A model generated the notes under the pieces. It was not told where the DNA came from, searched no databases, and worked only from the letters and a program-made list of their open reading frames with translations. DNA of 64,000 bases. It comes from Bacteroidetes bacterium ADurb.Bin037. Its GTDB lineage: Bacteria > Bacteroidota > Bacteroidia > Bacteroidales > UBA932. The position numbers were made by a program, and so were the translations under genes. Positions 1-12,741 of the stretch are shown here, one piece after another (position 1 is the stretch's first letter; each line of letters begins with the position of its first letter). The DNA is taken from assembly GCA_002071175.1 (NCBI GenBank), contig MWER01000008.1, positions 1-64,000 of the forward strand, in the 5' to 3' direction.

Positions 1-97
1 AAGATTCTAACTCAACTTAACAAAAAGACTATCTTTTTTACCTCTATTATCTCTCTTTAAGACGTCAATGAACGACCGTTTATTTTTAAACGGGCTG

Positions 98-105
98 CAA
101 AGGTA
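98..105 (-). promoter_or_regulatory. -7 box TACCTTTG, leftward
   Basis: A perfect match to the Bacteroidota -7 consensus TAnnTTTG on the minus strand. It is followed by GCAGCCC, the same extension seen after the rpsF promoter box. It would drive a gene left of the window, with the hairpin at 76-93 at the very start of the transcript. Confidence 0.55.
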
Positions 106-138
106 ACCGATTTTAAACAATTTGCAAATTAATTTCAT

Positions 139-146
139 TATTTTCG
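139..146 (+). promoter_or_regulatory. -7 box TATTTTCG, 4 nt before M15 start
   Basis: Matches TAnnTTTG at seven of eight positions and lies 4 nt before the ATG at 151, the same spacing as several other genes in the window. If used, the mRNA would be leaderless. Confidence 0.35.
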
Positions 147-150
147 CGTA

Positions 151-825
151 ATGAAAGGGTTTTTCCTGTGTCTTCTCATACAGGTTTTTTTTTCATCTCC
201 CGAGCCCGTATCGCAAAACCACGGGAAGGGCTATATTGATGTTGCCCAGGCTGACACCTCTCTGGGTGTCCTGATCTTGGTAAACAAAAACCATAAACTT
301 GCGGAAGCCTACCGTCCACATGATCTCATTCCCATTGACAACAAGTATAACAGGGGTGTCATGAACTTGTTACGCAAGCAGGCCGCCGCTGCCTTTGAAG
401 AGATGTGCCGCAGTGCAGCGGCAGATAACATCATCCTGTGGAACCGATCGGCCTACAGGTCCGATACCGTACAAGTTGAATTGTTCGAAAATGCCGTAAT
501 GCGCAGGGGCCTGAAAGATGCGGAACAGTTCTCTGCCCGTCCCGGGCATTCAGAACATCAGACAGGTCTTGCCGTAGATATAAACAGTGTCCATCAGTCA
601 TTCGGGAATTCGGAAGAGGCCGCATGGCTCAGGAAACATGCCCACTTGTTTGGTTTTATAAAAAGGTATCCAAAGACAAAAGAAAAGATCACCGGTTATC
701 ATTACGAACCATGGCACTACCGTTACGTAGGAGTAAGTGCCGCCAAATATATACACAAAAACCAGATCACCTTAGAAGAATATCATGAAATCATCGGAAA
801 ACAAACCAGTATCCCTTCCCGATAA
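151..825 (+). CDS. Secreted M15 family D,D-/L,D-carboxypeptidase (VanY-like)
   Basis: A zinc peptidase of the M15/VanY type, expected to trim D-alanine or related residues from peptidoglycan stem peptides in the periplasm. The N-terminus (about residues 1-20) is a signal peptide without a lipobox cysteine. Zinc ligands are visible as H136 and D143 in the SEHQTGLAVD motif and H189 in EPWHYR, with E186 as the catalytic base; the 224-residue length suits the family. The last 41 nt overlap the start of the OPT transporter gene, so the two are almost certainly co-transcribed with pepT. Specificity (D,D or L,D) cannot be told from sequence alone. The ATG at 151 is chosen because the signal peptide begins there and a -7-like box ends 4 nt upstream. 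Confidence 0.85.
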   Translation: MKGFFLCLLIQVFFSSPEPVSQNHGKGYIDVAQADTSLGVLILVNKNHKLAEAYRPHDLIPIDNKYNRGVMNLLRKQAAAAFEEMCRSAAADNIILWNRSAYRSDTVQVELFENAVMRRGLKDAEQFSARPGHSEHQTGLAVDINSVHQSFGNSEEAAWLRKHAHLFGFIKRYPKTKEKITGYHYEPWHYRYVGVSAAKYIHKNQITLEEYHEIIGKQTSIPSR

Positions 826-2788
826 CGCTTACCGGGAATTAAACCCAGGGGAAACGTACGAACCTGTTATGTCTCCGGACAAAAAGTATCCGGAAGTGAC
901 TTTTTGGTCTGTAATTATAGGCCTTATTATGACCGTATTATTCTCTGCAGCTGCTGCTTATCTGGGTCTGAAAGTGGGACAGGTCTTTGAAGCGGCCATA
1001 CCTATCGCCATAATTGCCGTAGGTCTTTCTTCAGCTCTTAAGCGTAAGAACGCCTTGGGTGAAAATGTGATCATCCAGTCCATCGGAGGCTGTTCCGGCG
1101 GCGTGGTGGCCGGAGCCATCTTTACCTTGCCGGCCATGTATATCCTGCAGGATAAATACCCAGGGATGTCTGTGGATTTTATGAAAATATTCCTCAGCTC
1201 GCTGCTGGGAGGTATTTTGGGAATCCTTTTCATCATTCCCTTCCGCAAATATTTTGTGAAAGACATGCACGGTAAATTCCCTTTTCCTGAAGCGACGGCT
1301 TCCACCCAGATCCTGGTTAGCGGGGAAACCGGAGGCAAAAGTGCCCGGTACCTTCTTATCAGCGGTTTGATAGGCGGTCTGTTCGACTTTATTATCTCGA
1401 CATTCGGTTGGTGGAATGAAGTCGTTACCACCCGGATAGTGACGTGGGGAGCAACCCTTGCCGATAAAGTCAAATTGGTGTGCAAAATCAATATAAGTGC
1501 AGCCATCCTCGGTTTGGGATATATTATAGGCCTCAAATATGCCTTCATTATCTGCTGCGGATCGTTCCTGGTATGGTTCGGGATCATTCCCCTTATGAAC
1601 CTGATCTGGGGCGGACAAGTCATTGACTTGATGGGAAGCGGGATCGTACAAACCATAGGGCAGATGAGCCCCGAGGAAATCTTTACCGGATACGCAAGGC
1701 ATATAGGTATTGGAGGAATTGCCGTAGCCGGTATCATAGGAATCATAAAGGCTTCCGGGACCATAAAGTCGGCCCTCCGCATGGCCGGCAAGGAGCTCCG
1801 TGGAAAAAGGGATCCTGAAGAGGAAAAAGTGGTACGCACCCAACGGGACCTTTCCATGAAAATCATCGTGATCGGGATCTTGATTACCCTGGCTCTGATC
1901 TTCATCTTCTTCTACTTTGGGGTATTGAACTTTAATATCTGGCATGCCGTCATCGCCTTGGTTGTGGTTGCGGTCATTGCATTCCTTTTCACTACAGTAG
2001 CTGCCAATGCCATTGCCATAGTCGGGACAAATCCCGTTAGCGGCATGACGCTCATGACCTTGATATTGGCCTCTGTCATCATGGTAGCTGCCGGATTGAA
2101 AGGAACGGCCGGTATGACGGCAGCCCTGATCATCGGAGGCGTTGTCTGCACGGCCCTGGCTGTTTCAGGCTCTTTTATAACGGATCTTAAGATCGGCTAT
2201 TGGCTGGGATCTACGCCATTCGTGCAACAAGTATGGAAATTTGCCGGCACACTGGTGGCTGCCGCCACCGTTGGAGGAGTTATGATCGTTCTAAACAAAA
2301 CATACGGATTTACAGGTGAAAACGCATTGGTGGCCCCTCAGGCCAATGCCATGGCTGCGGTAATAGAACCCCTGATGTCCGGAGGTGGCGCTCCCTGGCT
2401 GCTGTATGGAATAGGAGGGCTTATTGCCATTGTGTTGACTGTTCTTAAGATCCCTGCCCTTGCTTTTGCCCTGGGTATGTTCATTCCACTGGAACTTAAC
2501 CTGCCCCTGATGGTGGGTGGTGCCATTGCCTGGTATGTTTCGACACGCAGCAAGGAAAAACAGATCAATGAAGAACGTAAGGACCGGGGAACTCTGCTGG
2601 CTTCCGGATTCATTGCCGGAGGCGCCTTAATGGGAGTTGTCAGCGCCGTCATGCGTTTTGCAGGCATCAACCTGGTAAATACGACCTGGTATGGATCAAC
2701 AGCTGCGGAAGTTTTGGCTTTAGTGGCTTATGCGGGTATTATCATATACCTGACAGTCAGCAGTATGAGTGCTGCAAAAAATAAATAA
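785..2788 (+). CDS. OPT family oligopeptide transporter
   Basis: A 667-residue integral membrane protein of the oligopeptide transporter family, which imports small peptides (in some members metal chelates) by cation symport. Many hydrophobic helices are visible from residue 40 onward. The conserved block AAAAYLGLKVGQVFEAAIP near residues 55-75 and the HGKFPFPEAT segment are typical of Bacteroidales OPT proteins. The N-terminal cytosolic stretch (SLPDNAYREL) also matches the family, which supports the start at 785 despite a 41-nt overlap with the upstream M15 gene. pepT follows after 5 nt, so imported peptides would meet a cytosolic tripeptidase made from the same transcript. The substrate is inferred from family and neighbour only. 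Confidence 0.9.
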   Translation: MKSSENKPVSLPDNAYRELNPGETYEPVMSPDKKYPEVTFWSVIIGLIMTVLFSAAAAYLGLKVGQVFEAAIPIAIIAVGLSSALKRKNALGENVIIQSIGGCSGGVVAGAIFTLPAMYILQDKYPGMSVDFMKIFLSSLLGGILGILFIIPFRKYFVKDMHGKFPFPEATASTQILVSGETGGKSARYLLISGLIGGLFDFIISTFGWWNEVVTTRIVTWGATLADKVKLVCKINISAAILGLGYIIGLKYAFIICCGSFLVWFGIIPLMNLIWGGQVIDLMGSGIVQTIGQMSPEEIFTGYARHIGIGGIAVAGIIGIIKASGTIKSALRMAGKELRGKRDPEEEKVVRTQRDLSMKIIVIGILITLALIFIFFYFGVLNFNIWHAVIALVVVAVIAFLFTTVAANAIAIVGTNPVSGMTLMTLILASVIMVAAGLKGTAGMTAALIIGGVVCTALAVSGSFITDLKIGYWLGSTPFVQQVWKFAGTLVAAATVGGVMIVLNKTYGFTGENALVAPQANAMAAVIEPLMSGGGAPWLLYGIGGLIAIVLTVLKIPALAFALGMFIPLELNLPLMVGGAIAWYVSTRSKEKQINEERKDRGTLLASGFIAGGALMGVVSAVMRFAGINLVNTTWYGSTAAEVLALVAYAGIIIYLTVSSMSAAKNK

Positions 2789-2793
2789 CACAA

Positions 2794-4020
2794 ATGAATA
2801 TGGAAAAAATACTGGACAAATTCCTCAGATACGTTTCCTTTGACACAGCTTCCGATCCGGAATCGAAAACACAACCCAGCACATCAAAACAACTTGCATT
2901 GCTGCAAGTCTTACTGGCTGAACTCCACCAGATGGGGATCAAGGATGCACACCTGGACTCCTACGGTTACGTTATGGCTACTATCCCCTCCAATATAGAA
3001 AAGGAGGTTCCCGCCATAGGATTCATCGCTCATGTGGACACTTCTCCCGATGCTCCGGGCAAGGACGTACATCCGCAGATATTCCCCAATTATGACGGCA
3101 AACCCATTCTGTTGAATAAGGATAAGGAACTATACCTGAATCCTTCCGAGTTCCCGGAACTTCTTTCCTATAAAGGGCAAACGATCATTACCACTGACGG
3201 CACAACCCTGCTGGGAGCAGACGACAAGGCAGGTGTGGCTGCCATCATGTCGGCAGCCGAATACTTGATGGAGCATCCTGAATTTAAGCATGGACCGGTT
3301 ATGATCGCCTTCACACCGGACGAAGAAATCGGAAGAGGAGTGGAAAAATTCGATGTGGAAAAATTCGGGGCACAATATGCCTATACCATTGACGGAGGTC
3401 AAATAGGGGAAATGGAGTATGAAAACTTCAATGCTGCCATGGCACGTATCCATATACAGGGAAGGAACATCCATCCGGGGTATGCAAAAAACAAAATGAT
3501 CAACGCATTGATCATAGGTACAGAACTGAACAACATGCTGCCCGTTGATCAAAGACCTGAATTCACCGACAATTATGAAGGATTCTTTCACATCACCTCA
3601 ATCAGGGGAAATGTTGAAGAGGCTGAAATGATTTATATCATAAGAGATCATGATTTTGACAAGTTTGAGCAAAAAAAGAAATTGATGCTGGAAATCACGG
3701 AGTTCCTGAATATGAAATACGGAACTTGCATAACCTTGGAAATGAAAGACCAGTACTATAACATGCGCAAGCAGATCGAACCCCACATGCATGTAGTTGA
3801 AAAAGCGGTACAAGCCATAAAGGAAGCAGGGATCAAGCCCATAGTTCATCCCATCCGCGGCGGTACTGACGGAGCCCAATTGTCATATCGCGGTCTTCCC
3901 TGCCCCAATATATTTGCAGGAGGTCACAACTTTCACGGAAAAATGGAATATTTACCATTGGAAAGCATGGAAAAGGCTTCGGAGGTTATCCTCAGAATCA
4001 TAGCCGGTTATGCAGCCTGA
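2794..4020 (+). CDS. pepT: Peptidase T (tripeptide aminopeptidase)
   Basis: A cytosolic M20-family zinc aminopeptidase that removes the N-terminal residue of tripeptides. The 408 residues match PepT length. Metal ligands are visible as H80 (AHVDTSPD), D143 (LGADDKAG), E178, D200 (TIDGGQ) and H378 (GGHNFHG), with D82 and E177 as catalytic residues. No signal peptide is present. It lies 5 nt after the OPT transporter, a logical uptake-then-hydrolysis pair. A second ATG two codons in (2800) is an equally possible start. It ends 7 nt from the convergent lipase gene, the only convergent pair in the window that does not overlap. Confidence 0.95.
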   Translation: MNMEKILDKFLRYVSFDTASDPESKTQPSTSKQLALLQVLLAELHQMGIKDAHLDSYGYVMATIPSNIEKEVPAIGFIAHVDTSPDAPGKDVHPQIFPNYDGKPILLNKDKELYLNPSEFPELLSYKGQTIITTDGTTLLGADDKAGVAAIMSAAEYLMEHPEFKHGPVMIAFTPDEEIGRGVEKFDVEKFGAQYAYTIDGGQIGEMEYENFNAAMARIHIQGRNIHPGYAKNKMINALIIGTELNNMLPVDQRPEFTDNYEGFFHITSIRGNVEEAEMIYIIRDHDFDKFEQKKKLMLEITEFLNMKYGTCITLEMKDQYYNMRKQIEPHMHVVEKAVQAIKEAGIKPIVHPIRGGTDGAQLSYRGLPCPNIFAGGHNFHGKMEYLPLESMEKASEVILRIIAGYAA

Positions 4021-4027
4021 TATATCG

Positions 4028-5227
4028 TTATCTTAACGCCAAGTGAAGCAGAAGTGCGGCAAAGGCCTTGACTCCCCAGTCAGCATGGGAGCCTTTTCCC
4101 GATTTGTAAACAATATAGGCTCCGTTTTTCTTGAACTCCCGATAAGCATAATCGGCAGCTTCTACCGGGACATATAGATCTTCGGTGGAATGATAGAGAT
4201 ATATGGGCATTTTAGGTACCCATCCGTCCACGGCTGAATTCATATCCAGTATGGGTTGCAGTTTTTGGAATTCGGGATTACTTTCTTCTATGGGCTTAAA
4301 AAAATCGGGGTGCATATAATTACGCATATCTTCCCCGATCAGAGCAACCAGACCACTGGCATTTCGTGTTCTATCATACCATGTTGCATAATTTTCCGCC
4401 AAAGGGCCCTGAAATATCATCGTGTAATCCAGATCCAATCCGTAATAATGGTCCAGAGACATGATGACCCCCGGTAATAACGGATACGTGCATATGGGAT
4501 TGGCCGCAAAACCCCTGAAGGTGGCATTCAGATCACAGGCACCACCTCCCACAACTACCCTTTCTATATACACCTCATCCCAATGGTGTTCCTGATAATA
4601 GCGAGCCACTGCCAATCCCACTCCGCCTCCGTAGGAATACCCCGCTATGATGGTACGCTGTGGAACTATGTACCCGAGAGCCCTAAAATACTCAGATGAT
4701 GCCTGGCGCATATCCCAGGCAACTTTACCCAGATTATCCTTCATCATGAATGGATGGGGCATCTCCTTGGTATTACCATATTTTCCGTAACCTATCATAT
4801 CGGGAAGCAATACGGCATAACCGACCAGAACAGGTAAACCTTCCAATACCGGGATGTCTTCCGAAGATCCCGCGTCCTTGCTCATATGTGCGATCCCGGA
4901 CATTTCTACAACACCTCTAATTTCGCAATCCAGGGGGTAGTAAATCGTCCCGTCTGCTATCACGGGATTGCCGAATGGATCCGTGGTATTGTATGTGATC
5001 ACAACAGCACGAAAATTGCGGCTCGAAATAACATACTTCACTTTTGATGTGATTTCGGGATAATCCTCCACACCAAAAGAAGAAAACAATTCATCCAGGT
5101 TCAGATCAATAATTTCATGAATTCCTACAAGATATGTATCATCACCTGCCGGAGCATCATAATGAGGTTGACAGGAGGCAAGCAGCAATACCAAACAACA
5201 GGTTGTAATTCTGAGAGCCTTTTTCAT
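4028..5227 (-). CDS. Alpha/beta-hydrolase lipoprotein (secretory lipase-like)
   Basis: A 399-residue predicted lipoprotein: the signal peptide ends in the lipobox LASC (Cys about residue 19). The rest is an alpha/beta hydrolase. A likely catalytic triad is visible: nucleophile S198 in GYSYGG, D350 in STEDLYVP and H381 in GSHADWG. The overall pattern resembles secretory lipases/esterases and prolyl-oligopeptidase-like lipoproteins. It probably sits at the envelope and cleaves an ester, but the substrate is unknown. It is transcribed away from galM, with only 40 nt between the two starts. Confidence 0.75.
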   Translation of the reverse strand: MKKALRITTCCLVLLLASCQPHYDAPAGDDTYLVGIHEIIDLNLDELFSSFGVEDYPEITSKVKYVISSRNFRAVVITYNTTDPFGNPVIADGTIYYPLDCEIRGVVEMSGIAHMSKDAGSSEDIPVLEGLPVLVGYAVLLPDMIGYGKYGNTKEMPHPFMMKDNLGKVAWDMRQASSEYFRALGYIVPQRTIIAGYSYGGGVGLAVARYYQEHHWDEVYIERVVVGGGACDLNATFRGFAANPICTYPLLPGVIMSLDHYYGLDLDYTMIFQGPLAENYATWYDRTRNASGLVALIGEDMRNYMHPDFFKPIEESNPEFQKLQPILDMNSAVDGWVPKMPIYLYHSTEDLYVPVEAADYAYREFKKNGAYIVYKSGKGSHADWGVKAFAALLLHLALR

Positions 5228-5235
5228 TTTATTCG

Positions 5236-5243
5236 TATATTTA
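5236..5243 (+). promoter_or_regulatory. -7-like box TATATTTA before galM
   Basis: Seven of eight positions match TAnnTTTG. It is placed 24 nt before the galM start in the 40-nt divergent spacer, so this gene would have an ordinary leader. Confidence 0.3.
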
Positions 5244-5267
5244 TATTCCTAATTCAAAACCGGTACT

Positions 5268-6338
5268 ATGGAAGTAACTCAATACATTCACGGTTATTCT
5301 CCCAAAGGAGAGGCCATTGTCAGCTACAAAATTACCAATAAAAAAGGATCTTACGTACAACTGTGCAATATTGGGGCTACTGTAATGGGCATAGGGGTGC
5401 CGGATAGGAACGGCCTGATTGAAGATGTTGTGCCAGGTTACCAAGATATCATGCAATATTTTCAGGATCCGCCGTATTTCGGAAAGACAGTCGGCCGGTA
5501 TGCCAACCGCATTGCCCGCGGCACATTCTCCCTCGAGGGAAAACAATACCACCTTACTATTAACAAAAACTCCAGCCACCTGCACGGAGGACCTCAGTCA
5601 ATGTGCTTCAAGGTATGGATATCGCGCATTGAAGAAGGGGGCGATGCCGTATCCTTCACCTATGCAAGTCCCCACGGTGAAGAGAATTACCCGGGGAATA
5701 TGCAGGTAACGGCCACTTTCCGCTGGAGTGAAGACGATATCCTTACACTGGAACTGCGGGCCATAACAGATATGACTACCATAATCAACCTGACCAGTCA
5801 CACCTATTTCAACCTTGCCGGAGAAGGTAACGGGTCTATCCACAATCATATTCTGCAGCTTAATGCAGAACACTATCTTCCTGTAGATGAAACAAGTATT
5901 CCCCTGGGGGCTCCCGCTACGGTTAAAAACACTCCGTTCGATTTTACGTCTCCAAAACCTATAGGGAAAGACATTGCCCAGGATAACGAACAACTGCGTA
6001 TAGGTAACGGTTATGACCATTGCTGGTGCCTTCCGTTATCCGACGGGACCATGCAAAAAGCTGCCGTACTCAGCGAACCGGTCAGTGGCAGGATATTGAC
6101 TATTCACACAACCCAACCGGGTATCCAGGTCTATACAGGGAACTGGCTAAGCGGAAATGGAAAGGGAAAGAACGGGATCCCCCACAAGGACCGTCATGCG
6201 GTAGCCTTAGAATGCCAGTATTACCCCGACAGCCCCAACAAACCGGAATATCCCTCCTGCCTGCTAAGACCGGGGGAATTATATCTGCAAAAGATCGTTT
6301 ATGCTTTTAGCACGGATCAATCTACAGGTGGCAGGTAA
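5268..6338 (+). CDS. galM: Aldose 1-epimerase (mutarotase)
   Basis: Interconverts the alpha and beta anomers of galactose or glucose. The 356 residues lack a signal peptide, so it is cytosolic. Catalytic residues are visible: H178 in LTSHTYFNLAG and E315 in ALECQYYPDS, as well as the upstream NRIARGTF segment with its substrate-binding Arg. It begins a rightward galactoside cluster with the beta-galactosidase fusion and GH97 enzyme (interrupted by one opposite-strand gene), where a mutarotase would process the released sugar. Its last 22 nt overlap the end of the convergent cyclase gene. Confidence 0.92.
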   Translation: MEVTQYIHGYSPKGEAIVSYKITNKKGSYVQLCNIGATVMGIGVPDRNGLIEDVVPGYQDIMQYFQDPPYFGKTVGRYANRIARGTFSLEGKQYHLTINKNSSHLHGGPQSMCFKVWISRIEEGGDAVSFTYASPHGEENYPGNMQVTATFRWSEDDILTLELRAITDMTTIINLTSHTYFNLAGEGNGSIHNHILQLNAEHYLPVDETSIPLGAPATVKNTPFDFTSPKPIGKDIAQDNEQLRIGNGYDHCWCLPLSDGTMQKAAVLSEPVSGRILTIHTTQPGIQVYTGNWLSGNGKGKNGIPHKDRHAVALECQYYPDSPNKPEYPSCLLRPGELYLQKIVYAFSTDQSTGGR

Positions 6339-6904
6339 TTTAACAAAACGGCTCGACAGGGAGAACCTTCCATGCCTCCGAATTTTAACGGCAAGGAAAC
6401 CAAATAGTAGTTTCCTTCCGGCACCTCATTAAGTACCAACCCCTCCAGAATGACAATGTTATTCTCAAGTAATACCTTGTGCACCTGTTCCTCATGAACT
6501 CCATGACCTACGGTCTGGTTTTCCGTTCCTATCAAAACGATTTCGCTCTGTGATAAAGCTGCGGCAGCCTTCACTGAAAGCCATCCTTTTCCTTTGAATA
6601 ACAATCTTTTTGCTCCCCGTCCCAGGAGCGGAGATATAAAACCTTCGTCTATAAGTCCGTTCGCTGTCAAAACCATGCAGGGTCCGATACAACGTTCCAG
6701 ATCAATCCGGTCCACTGTAAGACCATTTTCGATCAAATGAGACGGTGCGTCAATATGTGTGGCACTATGCAAGCACATAGACACAGCAGATACATTATAG
6801 GGATGGCCGTCTTTGATGCGATACAGCGGCGCGGCAGCAGGAACAGGATCTCCTTTAGATATGGCACCGCTGAAAATTTCTTGAGAAATGTCGTATATTC
6901 GCAT
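6317..6904 (-). CDS. Cyclase/arylformamidase family protein
   Basis: A 195-residue protein of the cyclase family that includes kynurenine formamidase. The metal-binding motif HxxTHxDxPxH is visible near residues 46-56 (HSATHIDAPSH), and a second His/Glu region lies toward the C-terminus. No signal peptide. These are usually metal-dependent hydrolases of amides or cyclic esters; no tryptophan-degradation gene is nearby, so a role in that pathway is not supported. It lies opposite to galM and the GDPD-LacZ gene, with 43 nt to the latter. Confidence 0.75.
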   Translation of the reverse strand: MRIYDISQEIFSGAISKGDPVPAAAPLYRIKDGHPYNVSAVSMCLHSATHIDAPSHLIENGLTVDRIDLERCIGPCMVLTANGLIDEGFISPLLGRGAKRLLFKGKGWLSVKAAAALSQSEIVLIGTENQTVGHGVHEEQVHKVLLENNIVILEGLVLNEVPEGNYYLVSLPLKFGGMEGSPCRAVLLNYLPPVD

Positions 6905-6941
6905 ATCAGAATGTCAAATCAAATGGCAATTTACAAAATAA

Positions 6942-10745
<3,804 letters not shown>

Positions 10746-10746
10746 G

Positions 10747-12741
10747 ATGACGCTCAAATCTACACTGCGATTTGTTCTTTTGTGCATTTGGCTTACAGGA
10801 TTTTTTGCAGGCCCGACACAGGCAAAGGTGAAAGTTCATTCCGTATCCTCACCCGACGGCAGGCTGGAACTTCAGGTAGTAACACAAACCGGGATCTCTT
10901 TCTGCCTGCTGCATAAAGGCAATGTTCTGGTATCATCACCCGCCCTGTCCATGAGCCTGAAAGACGGCACGGTCCTGGGGCCCGGAGCACGGCTTATCTC
11001 TACCAAGAGGACACATGTAAACGACAAAATCCCTTCTCCCCTATACAGAAAATCGATTATCCAAACACGGTATAACCAATTGGATTTCCGATTCAGGGAG
11101 GGATTTGGGATCCGGTTCAGGATATATGACCAGGGTGCAGCCTACCAGTTTTATACAACCTGCAAGGACTCCCTGTACATCGTAGCAGAAACGGCCGGAT
11201 TCATTTTTCCAAAGGATTATACCTCTTACATTCCGTATAGTCGCGGAGAAAAAAACCCTTTCCACAACTCCTTTGAAAATGTTTATACAGTATCGTCTAT
11301 CAGTGAATTCAACCGGGAAAAACTCGCTTTTCTGCCCCTTTTGGTCTGCCTGGATAATGACCTAAAAATGGTCATAACCGAATCGGACCTTGAATCGTAT
11401 CCCGGGATGTACCTGCGGGGCGGAAAGACTTCGGAGGGATTTGCCTATGAAGGGGTCTTTGCACCTATTCCTTCGGGGACCCGAATTGATCGTGTCAGGG
11501 GTCAGGTGATCCCGACCGGTTACTCGAAACTATTGGCACGCACCGCCGGTGAACGTTCTTTTCCCTGGCGTATTATGGCTGTAGCGGAAAAGGACACCGA
11601 ACTTCCTGTCAACGACCTGGTCTATGCATTGGGTTCTCCTAACAGGATAGGGTCCGCAGACTGGATAAAACCCGGAAAGGTAGCCTGGGACTGGTGGAAC
11701 AATTGGGGGATCACCGGAGTAGATTTCCGTGCAGGCATCAATACAAAGACCTATAAGTATTTCATAGATTTTGCCGCTGCAAACGACATAGAATACGTAG
11801 TACTGGACGAAGGCTGGTCTCCTCCTTCCGGGGGTGACATCATGAAAGTGATCCCTGAAATTGACCTTGAAGAACTAGTCTCTTACGCCAATCGGAAGCA
11901 GGTTGGTCTGATCCTCTGGTGTGTCGGTTATGTTTTGGATGAGAAACTGGAAGAAGCCTGTCGTAAATATTCCCGGATGGGATTCAAGGGGTTCAAGGTA
12001 GACTTCATGGACAGGGACGATCAGCCGGTGGTGGAAATGCTTTACCGGATAGCAAAGGTTGCATCCCGCCATAAACTGTTGATCAACCTGCATGGCATGT
12101 ACAAGCCTACCGGGTTGAACCGCACCTATCCCAATATTGTCAATTTTGAAGGAGTCTTTGGCCTGGAACAATCCAAATGGAGCCGTGAAGACCTGATACC
12201 GTACGATGTAACGTTTCCCTATATCCGGATGCTGGCCGGTCCCGTTGATTACACACAGGGAGGATTGCGCAATGCTACCCGGCAAGATTTCCACCCGGTT
12301 TACAATAACCCTATGGCTGCCGGTACGCGTGCACACCAGGTGGCCACTTACATAGTCTTTGACAATCCGCTGGTCATGTTGTGTGATAATCCTACCAGCT
12401 ACACAAAAGAACAGGAAACAACCGATTTTATAACCGATATCCCTACCGTATGGGATGAAACGCAAATTCTTCAGGGAGAATTGGGAAAATACATCGTATC
12501 TGCCCGCCGGTCAGGGGAGCGTTGGTTTGTGGGAGGCCTTACCGACTGGACATCCCGTACGATCACGCTGGATCTGTCGTTCCTTGAACCGGGACGCATC
12601 TATAAAGCCAGGATGTTCATGGACGGAGTGAACGCAGACCGCTATGCGACAGACTACAAGATAGAAGAAAGGGAAGTCACAGCAGCAGACAAGCTTACTT
12701 TTGAGCTAAGCCCTGGAGGTGGTTTTGCGATAAGTTTTTGA
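10747..12741 (+). CDS. GH97 glycoside hydrolase, retaining alpha-galactosidase type
   Basis: A 664-residue exported GH97 enzyme with a signal peptide ending near residue 26 (TQA). It has the N-terminal beta-sandwich, a (beta/alpha)8 barrel and a C-terminal beta domain. In the family, inverting members (SusB) and retaining alpha-galactosidases differ in catalytic residues. Here D419 in FKVDFMD and E474 in FGLEQ are 55 residues apart, the same separation as the nucleophile and acid/base I recall for the retaining Bacteroides enzyme (D415/E470). That favours alpha-galactosidase over alpha-glucosidase. It starts one base after the stop of the GDPD-LacZ gene and so is probably translated from the same mRNA. 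Its last 47 nt overlap the zeta-like gene on the other strand. Confidence 0.88.
   Translation: MTLKSTLRFVLLCIWLTGFFAGPTQAKVKVHSVSSPDGRLELQVVTQTGISFCLLHKGNVLVSSPALSMSLKDGTVLGPGARLISTKRTHVNDKIPSPLYRKSIIQTRYNQLDFRFREGFGIRFRIYDQGAAYQFYTTCKDSLYIVAETAGFIFPKDYTSYIPYSRGEKNPFHNSFENVYTVSSISEFNREKLAFLPLLVCLDNDLKMVITESDLESYPGMYLRGGKTSEGFAYEGVFAPIPSGTRIDRVRGQVIPTGYSKLLARTAGERSFPWRIMAVAEKDTELPVNDLVYALGSPNRIGSADWIKPGKVAWDWWNNWGITGVDFRAGINTKTYKYFIDFAAANDIEYVVLDEGWSPPSGGDIMKVIPEIDLEELVSYANRKQVGLILWCVGYVLDEKLEEACRKYSRMGFKGFKVDFMDRDDQPVVEMLYRIAKVASRHKLLINLHGMYKPTGLNRTYPNIVNFEGVFGLEQSKWSREDLIPYDVTFPYIRMLAGPVDYTQGGLRNATRQDFHPVYNNPMAAGTRAHQVATYIVFDNPLVMLCDNPTSYTKEQETTDFITDIPTVWDETQILQGELGKYIVSARRSGERWFVGGLTDWTSRTITLDLSFLEPGRIYKARMFMDGVNADRYATDYKIEEREVTAADKLTFELSPGGGFAISF

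Larger units (their letters stand above)
1..150. other. Non-coding left edge, leftward leader
   Basis: No gene is seen here. The stretch holds a leftward promoter box (98-105) and, just downstream of it, a perfect 7-bp hairpin with a 4-nt loop (arms 76-82 and 87-93). It is therefore probably the 5' leader of a gene that lies beyond the left edge on the minus strand. A weaker rightward box at 139-146 serves the M15 peptidase gene. Confidence 0.5.

Noticed and set aside
958-1945. Two long open frames (315 and 304 codons) antisense to the OPT transporter
   Set aside because: Their translations are rich in Pro, Arg and Ile with no domain, and the sense strand encodes a clear OPT protein. Typical shadows of a hydrophobic gene.
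11875-12465. A 196-codon open frame antisense to the GH97 gene
   Set aside because: Composition of a shadow frame and no start signal; the sense protein covers it fully.
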